From NCBI GenBank assembly GCA_027923505.1, contig BROI01000002.1, positions 1,240,001 to 1,304,000 on the forward strand: DNA of 64,000 nt, written 5' to 3'. This document shows positions 9,617-19,438 of this stretch, piece after piece. Both the position numbers and the translations under genes were made by a program. Position 1 is the first letter of the stretch, and each line of letters begins with the position of its first letter. Under the pieces are notes generated by a model. The model worked only from the letters and a program-made list of their open reading frames with translations, had not been told where the DNA came from and ran no database searches. The stretch is from Mayamaea pseudoterrestris (taxonomy: Eukaryota; Bacillariophyta; Bacillariophyceae; Sellaphorales; Sellaphoraceae).

Positions 9617-12574
9617 TCATGGTGTTCCACTGCCGTAAATGGCTTCTTCTTCCGCAACAGCTTCCTTCTCTTCCTCAAACTGTCGAAACAACCGCTTGAA
9701 TTCTGCCAGCGAAATTTGTCCGTCGCCATCCATGTCAACGTAATCAAGCAATGCTTTGATCTCTTCCATCGGATAGTCGGGGTCCATCTTGTGCATTAAT
9801 ATCCGAACTTCGTCAATACTTAACACACCAGTTTGATCGATATCGGCATGATGAAATGCAGCAACAATATCGTCATCCGAGTATCCCCTATTATTCGCCA
9901 GCGAGTACTGCTTGACTGCTTTCTTAAAAATTCGCTTCCGGCACATGTTCAGCAGTGACGATTTCATTTCGGGACTGGCTTCCACAACCTGTAAAAAGTC
10001 GTCGCCTTTCATTTTGTACAACCGGCAAACATCTGATGCACAAGTAACGGTTGATCTGCAAAAAAGCACGAAGCATGAGATTACATGACGTCCATAACTG
10101 ACATGAAGCGCGTTGGCAGTGACTTACGAGCGAGGACGATTAAAGAGCAAGCTCGATTCGCCAAACGAGTCGCCAGACGTGTATTTATGAACGACCCGCC
10201 CAGCATGGGACACAATGAGCTCGCCTGGATCACAAAAAAAGCGTGAGCAAAATCACGCCAGCGCGATAACAAAATACATATTGTATCGCATCAACTCACC
10301 ACCATCATCATCTGCAACTCGGTACATTGCGTTGCCTAGATCCCCTTCATTGTAAATCACATCGCCCTTTTTGTACTTTTTCAAAACGACATTCTTTTGC
10401 AATCGTAACAGATTCTTGGCGTAATTCAACGTCCGCGCTCGCCACTTAAGTGTCAAATCACTCCGGACTGACTTGCTGACGCCCAAATACCTGTCAAAGT
10501 CTGCTCGCTTGATCTCAATAACATCAACCGGCGTGCTGCACTTTGCCGTTGTAAATCGAGTGGCATCCTTATTTAATAAGCTGCCCTCCCCGAAAAAATC
10601 ACCGCTTCTCAAAATAGCGACAAGCTGGCCTTTTCGTGTTTGTATTTCAACCTTTCCAGAATTGATAAAGTACATGGCATCGCCCGGATCACCGGCATGA
10701 AAAATGATATGACCTCGCGGGTAGTGGCGCTGGTGGAGACCAGAGAATAGCTTGTTAAAGCGCGATAGTGACAGCGGCTGCTCTCCGTCCCCATTAGTTG
10801 ATTCGAGAAACTCTTGTGTATCGCGTGACGATAGATTTGACCCAGTCTTTTCGTTCGCAACGCGGCCCAAGTCGTCTGGGGTGACAAATCCCTTGCCTTC
10901 CGCGTCAAACACCGCAAACGCTCGTTGCAAAACGTGAATTGCTGCCTCGCCATCCCTTTTTGACTGGTTCACTTTAGCTTCTGAGAATCTCGCGTCGCCA
11001 TAACTTTGGCTCACCAACACTGTAAACATGCTAGCCTCCAATCTGTCGCGTGTATCCTTGAAGCGAGAAAGCTTCTTGTCCGAATCTGGCATCTTTTCTG
11101 TAGTTGCAGTCTCTCCTCGGACCCACGGGTGCTGAAGCATCTGATACGCCGTCATTCGCTTTCGGGGATCCTTTTCCATCAAGCGTGCAATCAAATCGAC
11201 GGCCGATTTCGACAAATGACCTACAATCTCTTCGTCGAGTGGAGGTCGTGGATCCTTTCGAATACGTTCCTCAATCTCATCGTCCGTTGACGTTCCCTGC
11301 AAGTCAAATGGATGCACACCAGTCAATGCAATATACAGTATGACACCAACCGCCCACATGTCCATGGGCGCATCGCAAATAAGACCCTTTTTGAAGCGCT
11401 CGGGCGCCCAGTACGCCGTCGTTCCGGTCGAATTGGCCGACTTTGTCACTGGCTTTTTCCGTCCACCAAAGAAACCAACGTCATCCTCATCCGCGTGCAC
11501 CACGGCACAACCAAAGTCTATCATTTTGATGGTTCCGTCGAGTCGGTTCTTGGTGCTCAGCAGCACTGTGTGTAAAGTATAAAGTGTTGTGTGTGAGTGA
11601 CAAACTGCAAAAATCATGACCACCGACAGTCTCATACTTGTACAACACGCTAACGACTCACAATTCTCCGGTTTCAAGTCCGCATGTACCACTCCGATAC
11701 CATGCAGAAAGGCCAAGGCGCTCGCCACTTCGTACATTAACCGCGCGGCATCCGCCTCGGAGTAGGCTCCAAAGTTGATCAAATGTTCAAACATTTCTCC
11801 GCCCGAAACCAAGTCCAAAATGAGATAGAAAAAGTTGTGATCCTCGTACATGTCCCGCAATCCACTAATGTTGGGATGACCGCCCTGGTCGTAGATGCGT
11901 AGCAACGCCGATGTTTCCGTCTTGAAGCCAGTGGATGTGGTGAAGCGACGTGAAATCTTTTTCAAAGCCACCTTTGTATGATATGGCAGCGAGCAAAGCA
12001 TCATGTGAGTCAACGATCAACGACTCTTCAATCATATCCAAACAATAGTCATTACTCTTTTTTCTGGTTTGTCTGTTTAATGATGCACCAAAACTACAAT
12101 AATACGAAACACACTTACCTTTTCACCCGTCGATTTGAGCCGCGCCGGATGCACGCTTCCATAGGCGCCTTCCCCCAGCACCGTCTCCCAATCCACCGTG
12201 TACTTGTCTTCGAGCGACCGCTGCTTCAAAGATCTCATCTTTTTCAAGTTAACGTTGCGTGGAATGGTGGGCAGCCGCGTAATTTCGGCGCCCGTGTGGT
12301 GGTCCAAGCGCTGCGTCGCAGCAGAAGACTCGCAGTCAGTAGTGTTGTTGGTAGTGTTTGTGGCAATTGCGACAGACGACACAGCTGCAGCGACTAGCGC
12401 ACACTGTAAAACGTAGTCTCTGTAGTAGTCGTCATTGTGATGATTGTATGACGATGCATTTGCAGCCAGGCATCGGACCAAGGGTCTTCGAAGAAGCATC
12501 TGCTGTTGCTGCAAGTTCCTTCGACTGACAAGCTGCGCCCGCGCCGCGGCTGCCCGAAGCACGGAGCTACTCAT
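9617..12574 (-). CDS. Membrane-anchored Ser/Thr kinase with EF hands and two cyclic-nucleotide-binding domains; mitochondrial-type N terminus
   Basis: Five exons: 12574-12119, 11971-11662, 11565-10300, 10224-10128 and 10055-9617, about 855 residues. The start at 12574 begins MSSSVLRAAAARAQL, an Arg/Ala/Ser-rich, acid-free presequence. A start 18 codons upstream (12628) is also open. Next come a hydrophobic segment (~residues 54-72) and a kinase domain from ~122 (GEGAYGSV, VALKK, VVHADLKPEN, IDFGCAVV, TGTTAYWAPERF). One EF-hand-like segment (DAEGKGFVTPDD) precedes two cNMP-binding domains whose phosphate cassettes read FGEGSLL and FGESSLLFNRPRSST. Two canonical EF hands (DIDQTGVLSIDE, DMDGDGQISLAE) end the protein. 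The catalytic HRD is HAD. Regulation by Ca2+ and cAMP/cGMP is expected from the domains. Mitochondrial location is inferred from the N terminus only. A shorter paralogue lies at 14514-16010, beyond the EPSPS gene. Confidence 0.85.
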
Positions 12575-12867
12575 GTCGTTCCAGTGCTTGCTGTAGATTG
12601 TATCAAGTTGTTTGTCTATCGAAAGCAAAGCTAGTCACACATATTGGGTTACAATGCCTTCCTTCCATTCGTCGATTTGCGCTGTTTGCGCGCCTCCGAT
12701 CGATGCCGCAATCCACGATTCACTAGTATGGCTGAAAGAGTACTAAATCGCAGCGTGTCCACGTGCGACATACCATTTTCATTATCGCTTCCACTTCAAC
12801 CGCGCCGACGCGCCCGAAACCACACAAAATAATCGCGGCGCGCAACTCGTTCCAATCCAAAATCACC

Positions 12868-14349
12868 ATGGCGGCGGCAACCGTTTCCATGAGCCGGCGC
12901 TGTAGCGCGTTATTTCTTCTCCTGGCGTCTGCTACAGTCAGCTCCTTTACCATACAGTCACACTCGAATCATGCTAGACAATCACATCAGCAATTAATGG
13001 CAGCAACCGCAGCATCATCTCACAGCGTCGAAACGCTCACCATTCCACCCATGACGCGCCTCGAGGGCACTGTGACGCTACCCGGATCAAAGTCGCTCAG
13101 CAACCGCTGTCTGCTACTGGCCGCATTGGCGGAGGGAGACACGCGCGTCGACAATTTGCTGGATTCCGACGACATTACCTACATGCTGCAGGCACTGGAC
13201 CAGCTGGGTGTAAACGTGGAGCGTCACTCTAAAGACAGTGTCACCGTCACGGGCCAAGCGGGACCAATCAATGCGCCATTGAGCGATGAATCCATTTGCA
13301 ACTTGTTTCTAGGCAACGCCGGCACGGCCATGCGACCACTGGCCGCCGCCCTCTGCATGGGCCAGGGAAACTTTGTCTTGGACGGCGTGCCGCGCATGCG
13401 CGAGCGACCGATTTCCGACTTGGTCGACGGACTGGTGCAACTCGGCGCCAACGTTTCGTGTGCTGACACGGGATGTCCGCCCGTCACCATTCACGCGTCT
13501 GGTCCGTTGCATGGTGCAAGTTGCGAGATTTCGGGCAAAATGTCGTCGCAGTTTCTGTCGAGTCTGCTCATGGCGGCGCCTCTCATGAATGGCGACGTCA
13601 GCATTGGCATCAAGGATCAATTGATTTCGGCGCCGTACGTGTCACTCACCATGGGTCTCATGAAGCAGTTTGGTGTCAATGTCGTCGTGAACGGCAACAT
13701 GGACGAGACTCCGTCGTTTCACATTGCCGCGAACGAACGCTACGTGAGTCCGGGTAACATCTTGGTCGAGGGCGACGCCTCGAGCGCCTCCTACTTCATG
13801 GCGGGCGCCGCCATTACCGGCGGCACCGTGACGGTGCGCGGGTGCGGCTCGGATTCGGTGCAGGGCGACGTCAAGTTTGCTCACGTCATGGAGCAAATGG
13901 GAGCGACTGTTGTTTGGGCGCCCGATAGTATCACGGTTTCGCGTGACGCAGACACCCGCCTCCAAGGCGTCGACGTGGATTGTGGAGACATTCCCGACGC
14001 CGCCATGACGCTGGCCGTGGCGGCCCTGTTTGCCGATGGTTCCACCACCATTCGCAACGTGTACTCGTGGCGCCTAAAAGAGACGGAGCGCATGAAGGCC
14101 ATTGTGGCGGAGTGCACCAAACTGGGTGCCTTTGTTGAGGAGTTTACCGACTACTGCGTCATTCATCCGCCACAAGACAACAAGTTGAACGACAATGTGT
14201 TGATTGAAACGTACGATGACCATCGCATGGCCATGACGTTTAGTTTGGCGGCTTGTGGAGGTGTGAATGTGATCATTAACGATCCAGGTTGCACGGCCAA
14301 GACGTTTCCAACGTACTTTGACATGCTGGAGAGTATAGCGACGCATTGA
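12868..14349 (+). CDS. aroA: 3-phosphoshikimate 1-carboxyvinyltransferase (EPSP synthase), plastid-targeted, single-domain
   Basis: A 493-residue intronless protein. It catalyses PEP + shikimate-3-phosphate to EPSP, the sixth step of the shikimate pathway. Diagnostic motifs are present: LPGSKSLSNRCLLLAAL near the N terminus of the mature enzyme, LFLGNAGTAMRPL (class I, the glyphosate-sensitive type by family knowledge), RPISDLVDGL, and late DDHRMAM. The N terminus has a signal peptide (ALFLLLASATVSS) followed by Phe, the ASAFAP-type motif that directs proteins into a secondary red plastid. The ATG at 12868 in ACCATGG context starts this signal. Upstream codons to 12763 are open but add nothing meaningful. 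The enzyme is free-standing, unlike the pentafunctional AROM fusion of fungi and oomycetes. It sits between, and on the opposite strand to, two paralogous kinases. Confidence 0.95.
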   Translation: MAAATVSMSRRCSALFLLLASATVSSFTIQSHSNHARQSHQQLMAATAASSHSVETLTIPPMTRLEGTVTLPGSKSLSNRCLLLAALAEGDTRVDNLLDSDDITYMLQALDQLGVNVERHSKDSVTVTGQAGPINAPLSDESICNLFLGNAGTAMRPLAAALCMGQGNFVLDGVPRMRERPISDLVDGLVQLGANVSCADTGCPPVTIHASGPLHGASCEISGKMSSQFLSSLLMAAPLMNGDVSIGIKDQLISAPYVSLTMGLMKQFGVNVVVNGNMDETPSFHIAANERYVSPGNILVEGDASSASYFMAGAAITGGTVTVRGCGSDSVQGDVKFAHVMEQMGATVVWAPDSITVSRDADTRLQGVDVDCGDIPDAAMTLAVAALFADGSTTIRNVYSWRLKETERMKAIVAECTKLGAFVEEFTDYCVIHPPQDNKLNDNVLIETYDDHRMAMTFSLAACGGVNVIINDPGCTAKTFPTYFDMLESIATH

Positions 14350-14513
14350 ATGTAGCTAAACAAAGAGTAAAATTGTTTTATAGATTATGTCTTGTGAATC
14401 TTTTTCTATTGATGAATTATAAAACAGGGCTGATCGTCCTGTCGATTGTAAAGTAAAAACGTGTCGAGCACCAACTTGCAAAAAGGTACTCGACCAACAA
14501 GAACCAACCCAGG

Positions 14514-16010
14514 CTATACAAGCTTGCTGCCCGTGGCGCAAGTCTCGCTGGCGCGGGTCAATAAATTATACGTTGACCTCATGGCCAATGGTGAAGGCTC
14601 TCTGACCTCGTCCTGAGTCTCACTTGTCACAATTCCCATGACCCACGGATGCTTGAGCATTTCCGACGCCGTCATGCGCTTGCTGGGGTCCTTGTGCATT
14701 AGTTGCGCCAACAAATCCACCGCCGACGCGGACAAGTGTCCCACCATGTGTTCATCCAACGGCGGACGCGGATCTTCGAGTAGCTGCCGTTCAATCTGCT
14801 CATCCGTCGCCACACCCGTCAAGTCAAACGGGTGCAATGCGTTGAGCATGATGAATAGAATGACACCAACGGCCCACATGTCCATGGGAGCGTCACATGT
14901 GTTACCCGACTTGAGAAAGCGCTCGGGCGCCCAGTATGCCGTCGTGCCCGTCGAGTCGGCTGTTGGATAGTGTTGCTTTTTGGTGTTTGACCGAGGAGAT
15001 GGAAGTGCATCGTCATTGTCGCCCTGCACGACGGCACATCCAAAGTCAATGAGCTTCAAGTTACCATCTTGTCTGGAGTGACTCGATAGTAAAATGTTTT
15101 CCGGTTTGATGTCGCCGTGTACAATCTTGAAATTATGTAAAAACTCCAAGGAGCTTGCCAGTTGCTTTATCAAGCGAGCCGCGTCCGCCTCGCAAAAGGC
15201 GCCGTTGGTGACAACGTGGTCCAGCATTTCTCCGCCGGCCACCAGTTCCAGCAAGACGTAAAAGTGCGAATCGTCCTCGTACTGCAGGAATCATCAATGA
15301 GGGAGAAGATGAGTAAAAATAGTGGATAAAGAACTCAATCAACAGCAAAAGCAATGACTCAACGCACCATGTCGAAAACGCGGTTAATGTTTGGATGACC
15401 ACCCTCCTCGTAAATGCGCAGCAAGGCGGACGTTTCATTCTCAAACTCGGCCGTGCTGGTAAACTTGCGAGAAATCTTCTTCAATGCAACCTGCCACATA
15501 GAAAATACACAAACGTTAGTGACTGACTGACTCGTTCCGAATTCCAGTCACAGTACCGCTGCTCAAACGTACCAACTCTCCAGTCTCCTTAATGTAGGCT
15601 GGATGAACACACCCATAGGAACCTTGTCCAAGCACTGTATCAAAGTCGACAACGTACTTGTGCTCCAACGTTTCTGATGACTGCAGTTGTGGCTGGTGGT
15701 GTAACAATGACTGCACCGAGTCATCATGATGACTGGACGAAATGCACGATTTCTCCAAAAGAGATTCGCACTTGGCGTCACTTGCACCAGCGAGAGCAAT
15801 GGAAGCAATCGTAGCTGCTGCGAAACAGGCCAGTGTAGCGTTGCTGCTGCCAGACTCGTAGAAATGACCTTGGAGTGCGACTGATGCATCGGAGGGAGAA
15901 GAAGCAGCTGCAAGAGAGGCCAGCGATCGCACGCCCCTCGCCTGCTTGAGGCTTTCCCTAGCATGATATCGAGATGCTCGAACGACGGTTCGTAGTATTA
16001 TACAGCTCAT
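14514..16010 (-). CDS. Membrane-anchored non-RD Ser/Thr kinase, short paralogue of the kinase at 9617-12574
   Basis: Three exons: 16010-15573, 15490-15368 and 15281-14514, about 442 residues. The N terminus (MSCIILRTVVRASRYHAR, later RSLASLAAAS) is basic and acid-poor like a mitochondrial presequence. It is followed by a hydrophobic stretch (TLACFAAATIASIALAG) at about residue 60-75. The kinase domain starts near 120: GQGSYGCV, VALKKISRKF, IVHGDIKPENILL, IDFGCAVV, TGTTAYWAPERF. The HRD arginine is Gly, matching the Ala in the paralogue. Exon joints are at the same places as in the paralogue (for example immediately before VALKKIS). The protein stops shortly after the kinase domain, so the EF hands and cNMP domains are absent. 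It is tail-to-tail with EPSPS (164 bp between stops). Confidence 0.85.
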
Positions 16011-17028
16011 GATTAGTTACGTTGTCCAGTAACTAGCGAAGGAAAAAGGTAACTGCTTTTGTGCTGCAAAGCGAATCGTTCACCATTCGATTCGCACTCT
16101 CGTCGAACGACGGTTTATGGGACTGGTGGCTGTGCTCGCCTCGCTCGCCACATCCAAGGGCTTCCACAGTCATAAGGCACGGCCTGCGCGTTTTCCACGA
16201 CCGACGCAACGCCCCAGATTGACGTCATGATTCTCCGCGAAGTGTTCGTTGGAATTCCTCCGTGTTTCCATGTCGTTCCGAAATAGCCGTCATTGCTTTC
16301 CAAACATCACCAACTTACACAGTTGTCGAACTTGTCGATGCTGCCTTTCTGAATGCAGCATCGGCAAGCCGAAAGAGAGAATGACGTGAATGCATGCCAA
16401 ATGCTGCTACCAGTTTGGCGTGCCAAAGTGGTAAAGTTGGAACGCGCACACCTTTAGAAGATCATTGAGTACCAACTGTAAAGCCCAAAACCTGCGACGC
16501 ACGATGCGCCAGTGTGGCTGTCGTAAAAGTACAATTATAAAATATCGAAGTGGCAAGAAATAATGACACAACAATCATCTTTTAAGATATGCGGGAAGGT
16601 GGAGACCAACTGGTACATACTCTGTGTCTCTGCGGCGCCACAGACCCATTGGCCATCAACCAACTGCTGCATATATTGAACCGGAACGGACAAGCTGGCA
16701 GGCCGGACACTTATAGTCTGCAGTGGATCAAGCATATACAAAGATCCAGTAAACTCATTGTAGCAGCCTGTCCTTCTCTGGGCCGAACAAGCTCTGCTAA
16801 CGGATTCGTGTAATCGCTTCAACGAGTGTCACTTCGCTGCGACGACCTCCCAGAGCAAGCTCACAGCAATATAGTAGGTTTGTTCTATGAAATAGGTATA
16901 GTGGTCCGTACAAACATTCGATTGCATGCCATGTTAGCAATTACCGGCAGTATATTTCTTAGATGTTGATCGTTGTCATGATGTTTGCCTTGGCGCGCAA
17001 CAAAGGTCTCGATTTTGACAAGGGATGA
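16011..17028. other. Gene-poor intergenic region
   Basis: About 1 kb containing the kinase promoter and unassigned DNA. Overlapping short ORFs on both strands near 16535-16822 have no recognisable domain, and neither has a clear start context. No repeat or RNA gene recognised. Confidence 0.4.
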
Positions 17029-18015
17029 TCAGCCAATCCACTGCGGAAACCGGGGCTGCCTGTAATAATGATCGAATTCTCCATCAAAACGAAGCTTGAT
17101 CTCAACTTGTGTGTCGTTTACTGTCAGGAAACGGAGGACACCGCTGTCGCAACAATCCAATTTCTTCCCAGACCTGATAAAGCTTGTGTGATGACGAAAT
17201 GCATGGCGAACTGAATGCGCATGGCTGCATACCACTAGACCAAACAAAGTATGACTGATAAACTGATCTTCAGCCCCATTGAATGTCGGTCTATGAGAAG
17301 TTAAAAGGTGATTGATACTTTTAAAACGCATCGATGAGAGCATATTATATGCCACTCGCTGGCTTCCGGCCAGATCCATCGAATTATCACAATGAACTCG
17401 CACAGTGAGCCCATTCACCCTGTCGTCCAACCGTGTGACACTATTATACATTTCATCCCACTTGTCTTCTTTTGTTGTCCCGTTAGTGTCGAGCTTTGCC
17501 TTCACAGAATAGCCATCATATACGACCACGTCGTGATTTTGCAATAGTTCCCCTGTCCTCTGCATTGTCCTTTCGCTTTATATAAAGGACTGTCTTCCTC
17601 GACGAGAGCACCATTATCAAGCGCAATCAATCCGGGTAATAAATCGTCGATCAATGGCTGTCGACTAAATTCCTCGGCATCTGACCAGCCACGGTGTACA
17701 AGTTGCTCCGCCCCCTCCGTCAATAATATTGCATATTCCTTCGCGCGACAGCGGCAATGCTTTCAGCGCTTGCTGGGCAAATTCCATGTCCGCCTTTTCC
17801 TTGAGTGACTTGTTCATTAGACGAAGTGAGAGAAGCTCGTCAAAACCGCAAAAACCAAGAATTAGCTCAGTCATTGAGGGTTCGCAGAGAAACTGCGGCG
17901 TTTCGCCTTTCCGTGGTGGCCATGACTCTCTTTTTTCATCTTTGGCGCTCTTGTGACTTTGTTTGCGGCGCTTCGCACGAGGCTTGGAAGCATCACGGGG
18001 TTTGATGCGCGGCAT
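17029..18015 (-). pseudogene. F-box-like gene, frame interrupted (broken or with an unusual intron)
   Basis: The 5' part (18015-17665) encodes a basic N terminus, then an F-box-like segment (MTELILGFCGFDELLSLRLMNK). The 3' part (17565-17029) is in the same frame and encodes 178 residues with no known domain. Between them the original frame ends at 17665, while another frame (about 17723-17560) reads like protein (RQPLIDDLLPGLIALDNG). Two explanations fit. One is two compensating frame changes, one near the G-run at 17708-17716 and one near 17565. The other is an intron from a GT near 17688 to an AG near 17561 (phase 0). The first favours a decayed gene or assembly error. It lies next to a transposon, in a gene-poor stretch. 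No function can be assigned beyond a possible F-box. Confidence 0.4.
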
Positions 18016-18184
18016 GGTGCGTGCTAGTTGCTCATAGCGTGTAATGATGGAGCGTCCGGTAAAACGTCATTTTCGCCGAAACTGTCGCACCGTTTCTAAC
18101 ATTTAGTCGTGGATAAGACTTGATTGGCGCAAATGCGCGCGTGCAAAACAAGGCTATGCTTGCGCGCCAACGGATCGCCAAAAT

Positions 18185-18285
18185 TACTTTCAGACGTTGT
18201 CTGAATCAGAAAGATACTTTCAGACATTGGCTTAATAAGAAATGTACTTTCAGACACTGTCTGAAAGTGAAAGATACTTTCAGAT
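18185..18285. repeat. Left subterminal palindrome array of transposon copy 1
   Basis: Three to four imperfect copies of a unit with TACTTTCAGAC...GTCTGAA. The array sits about 135-235 bp inside the left end and mirrors the array at the right end. Confidence 0.85.
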
Positions 18286-18887
18286 TTTATTTAATTAAGC
18301 CTGCGACTAAAAGCGAACTCAATGATATTTTTGAGGCTCATGATTGGTCGTGGAGGCAGCTGTTTCCTGTAAAATGTCTCGATGGTATGACTGCCGCCAA
18401 CCAAGTTTTCGACGACGACGACCATGGCACCTTTCGACAAGCACTGACCAGCCATACAGCTTGTTGCAATACATGTTATAAATGCATTTCGTGTCAGGAA
18501 GCTTGCTCAATCACATGGAACCTGGCAATATAGTAAAGATTTCCCAGGAAAAGGACGATGTGTTGGCTGCATGAAGCGGACCTGGCGCCTGGCGCCCCCA
18601 TGAACACAAATCGTGTCGTCGCGAGCTCCACAGGCCCCTCACGACCAAACCAACTTGACAGATCCAATCGCCATATATTATTTAGTCTATTTTGAAGGTG
18701 AAATTATTAGAATTGGCTTTTTGTAGGTTGAGGTGACAGTGGTAGTGCTTGTAAGCGTTTGCACGGCAGCGAGCGTTGTCGAAGGCCTCAAGTTCACCGT
18801 CGTGGATGGCTGCGCATGATAAATGACTTTAGTGACTATTGATATTTACTGAATCTGCCAAAAAGTACTTTAAATGTCATAGTAACT

Positions 18888-19001
18888 TACTTTCAGACAT
18901 TGTCTGAATCAGAAAGATACTTTCAGACATTGTCTGAATCAGAAAGATACTTTCAGACGTTGTCTGAATTAGAAAGATACTTTCAGACATTGTCTGAAAG
19001 T
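18888..19001. repeat. Right subterminal palindrome array of transposon copy 1
   Basis: Four nearly identical copies of a ~31-bp unit (core ACTTTCAGACATTGTCTGAA), about 140-250 bp inside the right end. Each unit can fold on itself. Confidence 0.9.
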
Positions 19002-19438
19002 AGCAAATCGCAGACTCCGAAACAGCTGGACGAGCTGGCGCGTCGCGCCGGTGTGGCTTTCAACGGATATTCGAAGCGTTAACGGAAACTTGAGTGCCAG
19101 TATGACATTTAGTGACGAAAAGTCATTTTACCGGACGCTCATGGTTTCGGTGGTTTTTCTGCGATCCGCCGAAGGTTGCCAGTCGCATCAAGTACCAATA
19201 AGACTTGAGTCACATTTTGCAACCGTTGAGATCAGGCGCGCTCGTCAGGGAGTCTGGCTTAATTAGGTCAAGTGCCGGCGAGCCGAGTTAATGGCTGGAC
19301 TCGCTTTCTTAAGTATCCGTGCGCAGTGGCACCGATCGATCTTTCTCATCAAGATGGATCCGGAATTCCATCAGATCCCCTCACATTGCATACAAGCATA
19401 CCCCAGCTGTTAACCCGCAACCATTGCACAGCTTTAGC

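Larger units (their letters stand above)
18050..19140. mobile_element. TIR DNA transposon, non-autonomous (copy 1), with subterminal palindrome arrays
   Basis: The element is 1091 bp. Its ends are inverted copies of GAGCGTCCGGTAAAA (15 bp perfect, weaker similarity to about 36 bp), and it is flanked by the 3-bp duplication ATG (18047-18049 and 19141-19143). Inside the ends are two arrays of a ~31-bp unit built on the palindrome ACTTTCAGACA/TGTCTGAAAGT. No transposase frame is present. A second copy with the same termini lies at 33589-34754. A 3-bp duplication is compatible with PIF/Harbinger- or CACTA-type transposition, but the terminus is not CACTA. Superfamily is open. Confidence 0.85.

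Noticed and set aside
10253-12013. Reading the kinase exon 10253-12013 as one uninterrupted protein
   Set aside because: The stretch after KPEN is an in-frame 96-bp intron with GTGAGT and ACACAG signals; removing it restores the kinase consensus PENLLLS.
13224-14346. Minus-strand ORFs across EPSP synthase
   Set aside because: They are shadows of a highly conserved enzyme on the plus strand and show no protein-like features.
16535-16822. Overlapping ORFs on both strands in the 16-17 kb gap
   Set aside because: No domain, no start context, and both strands are open equally, which is typical of non-coding DNA.
18185-19001. Repeat arrays resembling CRISPR
   Set aside because: The host is eukaryotic, units are tandem with no unique spacers, and the arrays lie symmetrically inside transposon ends.
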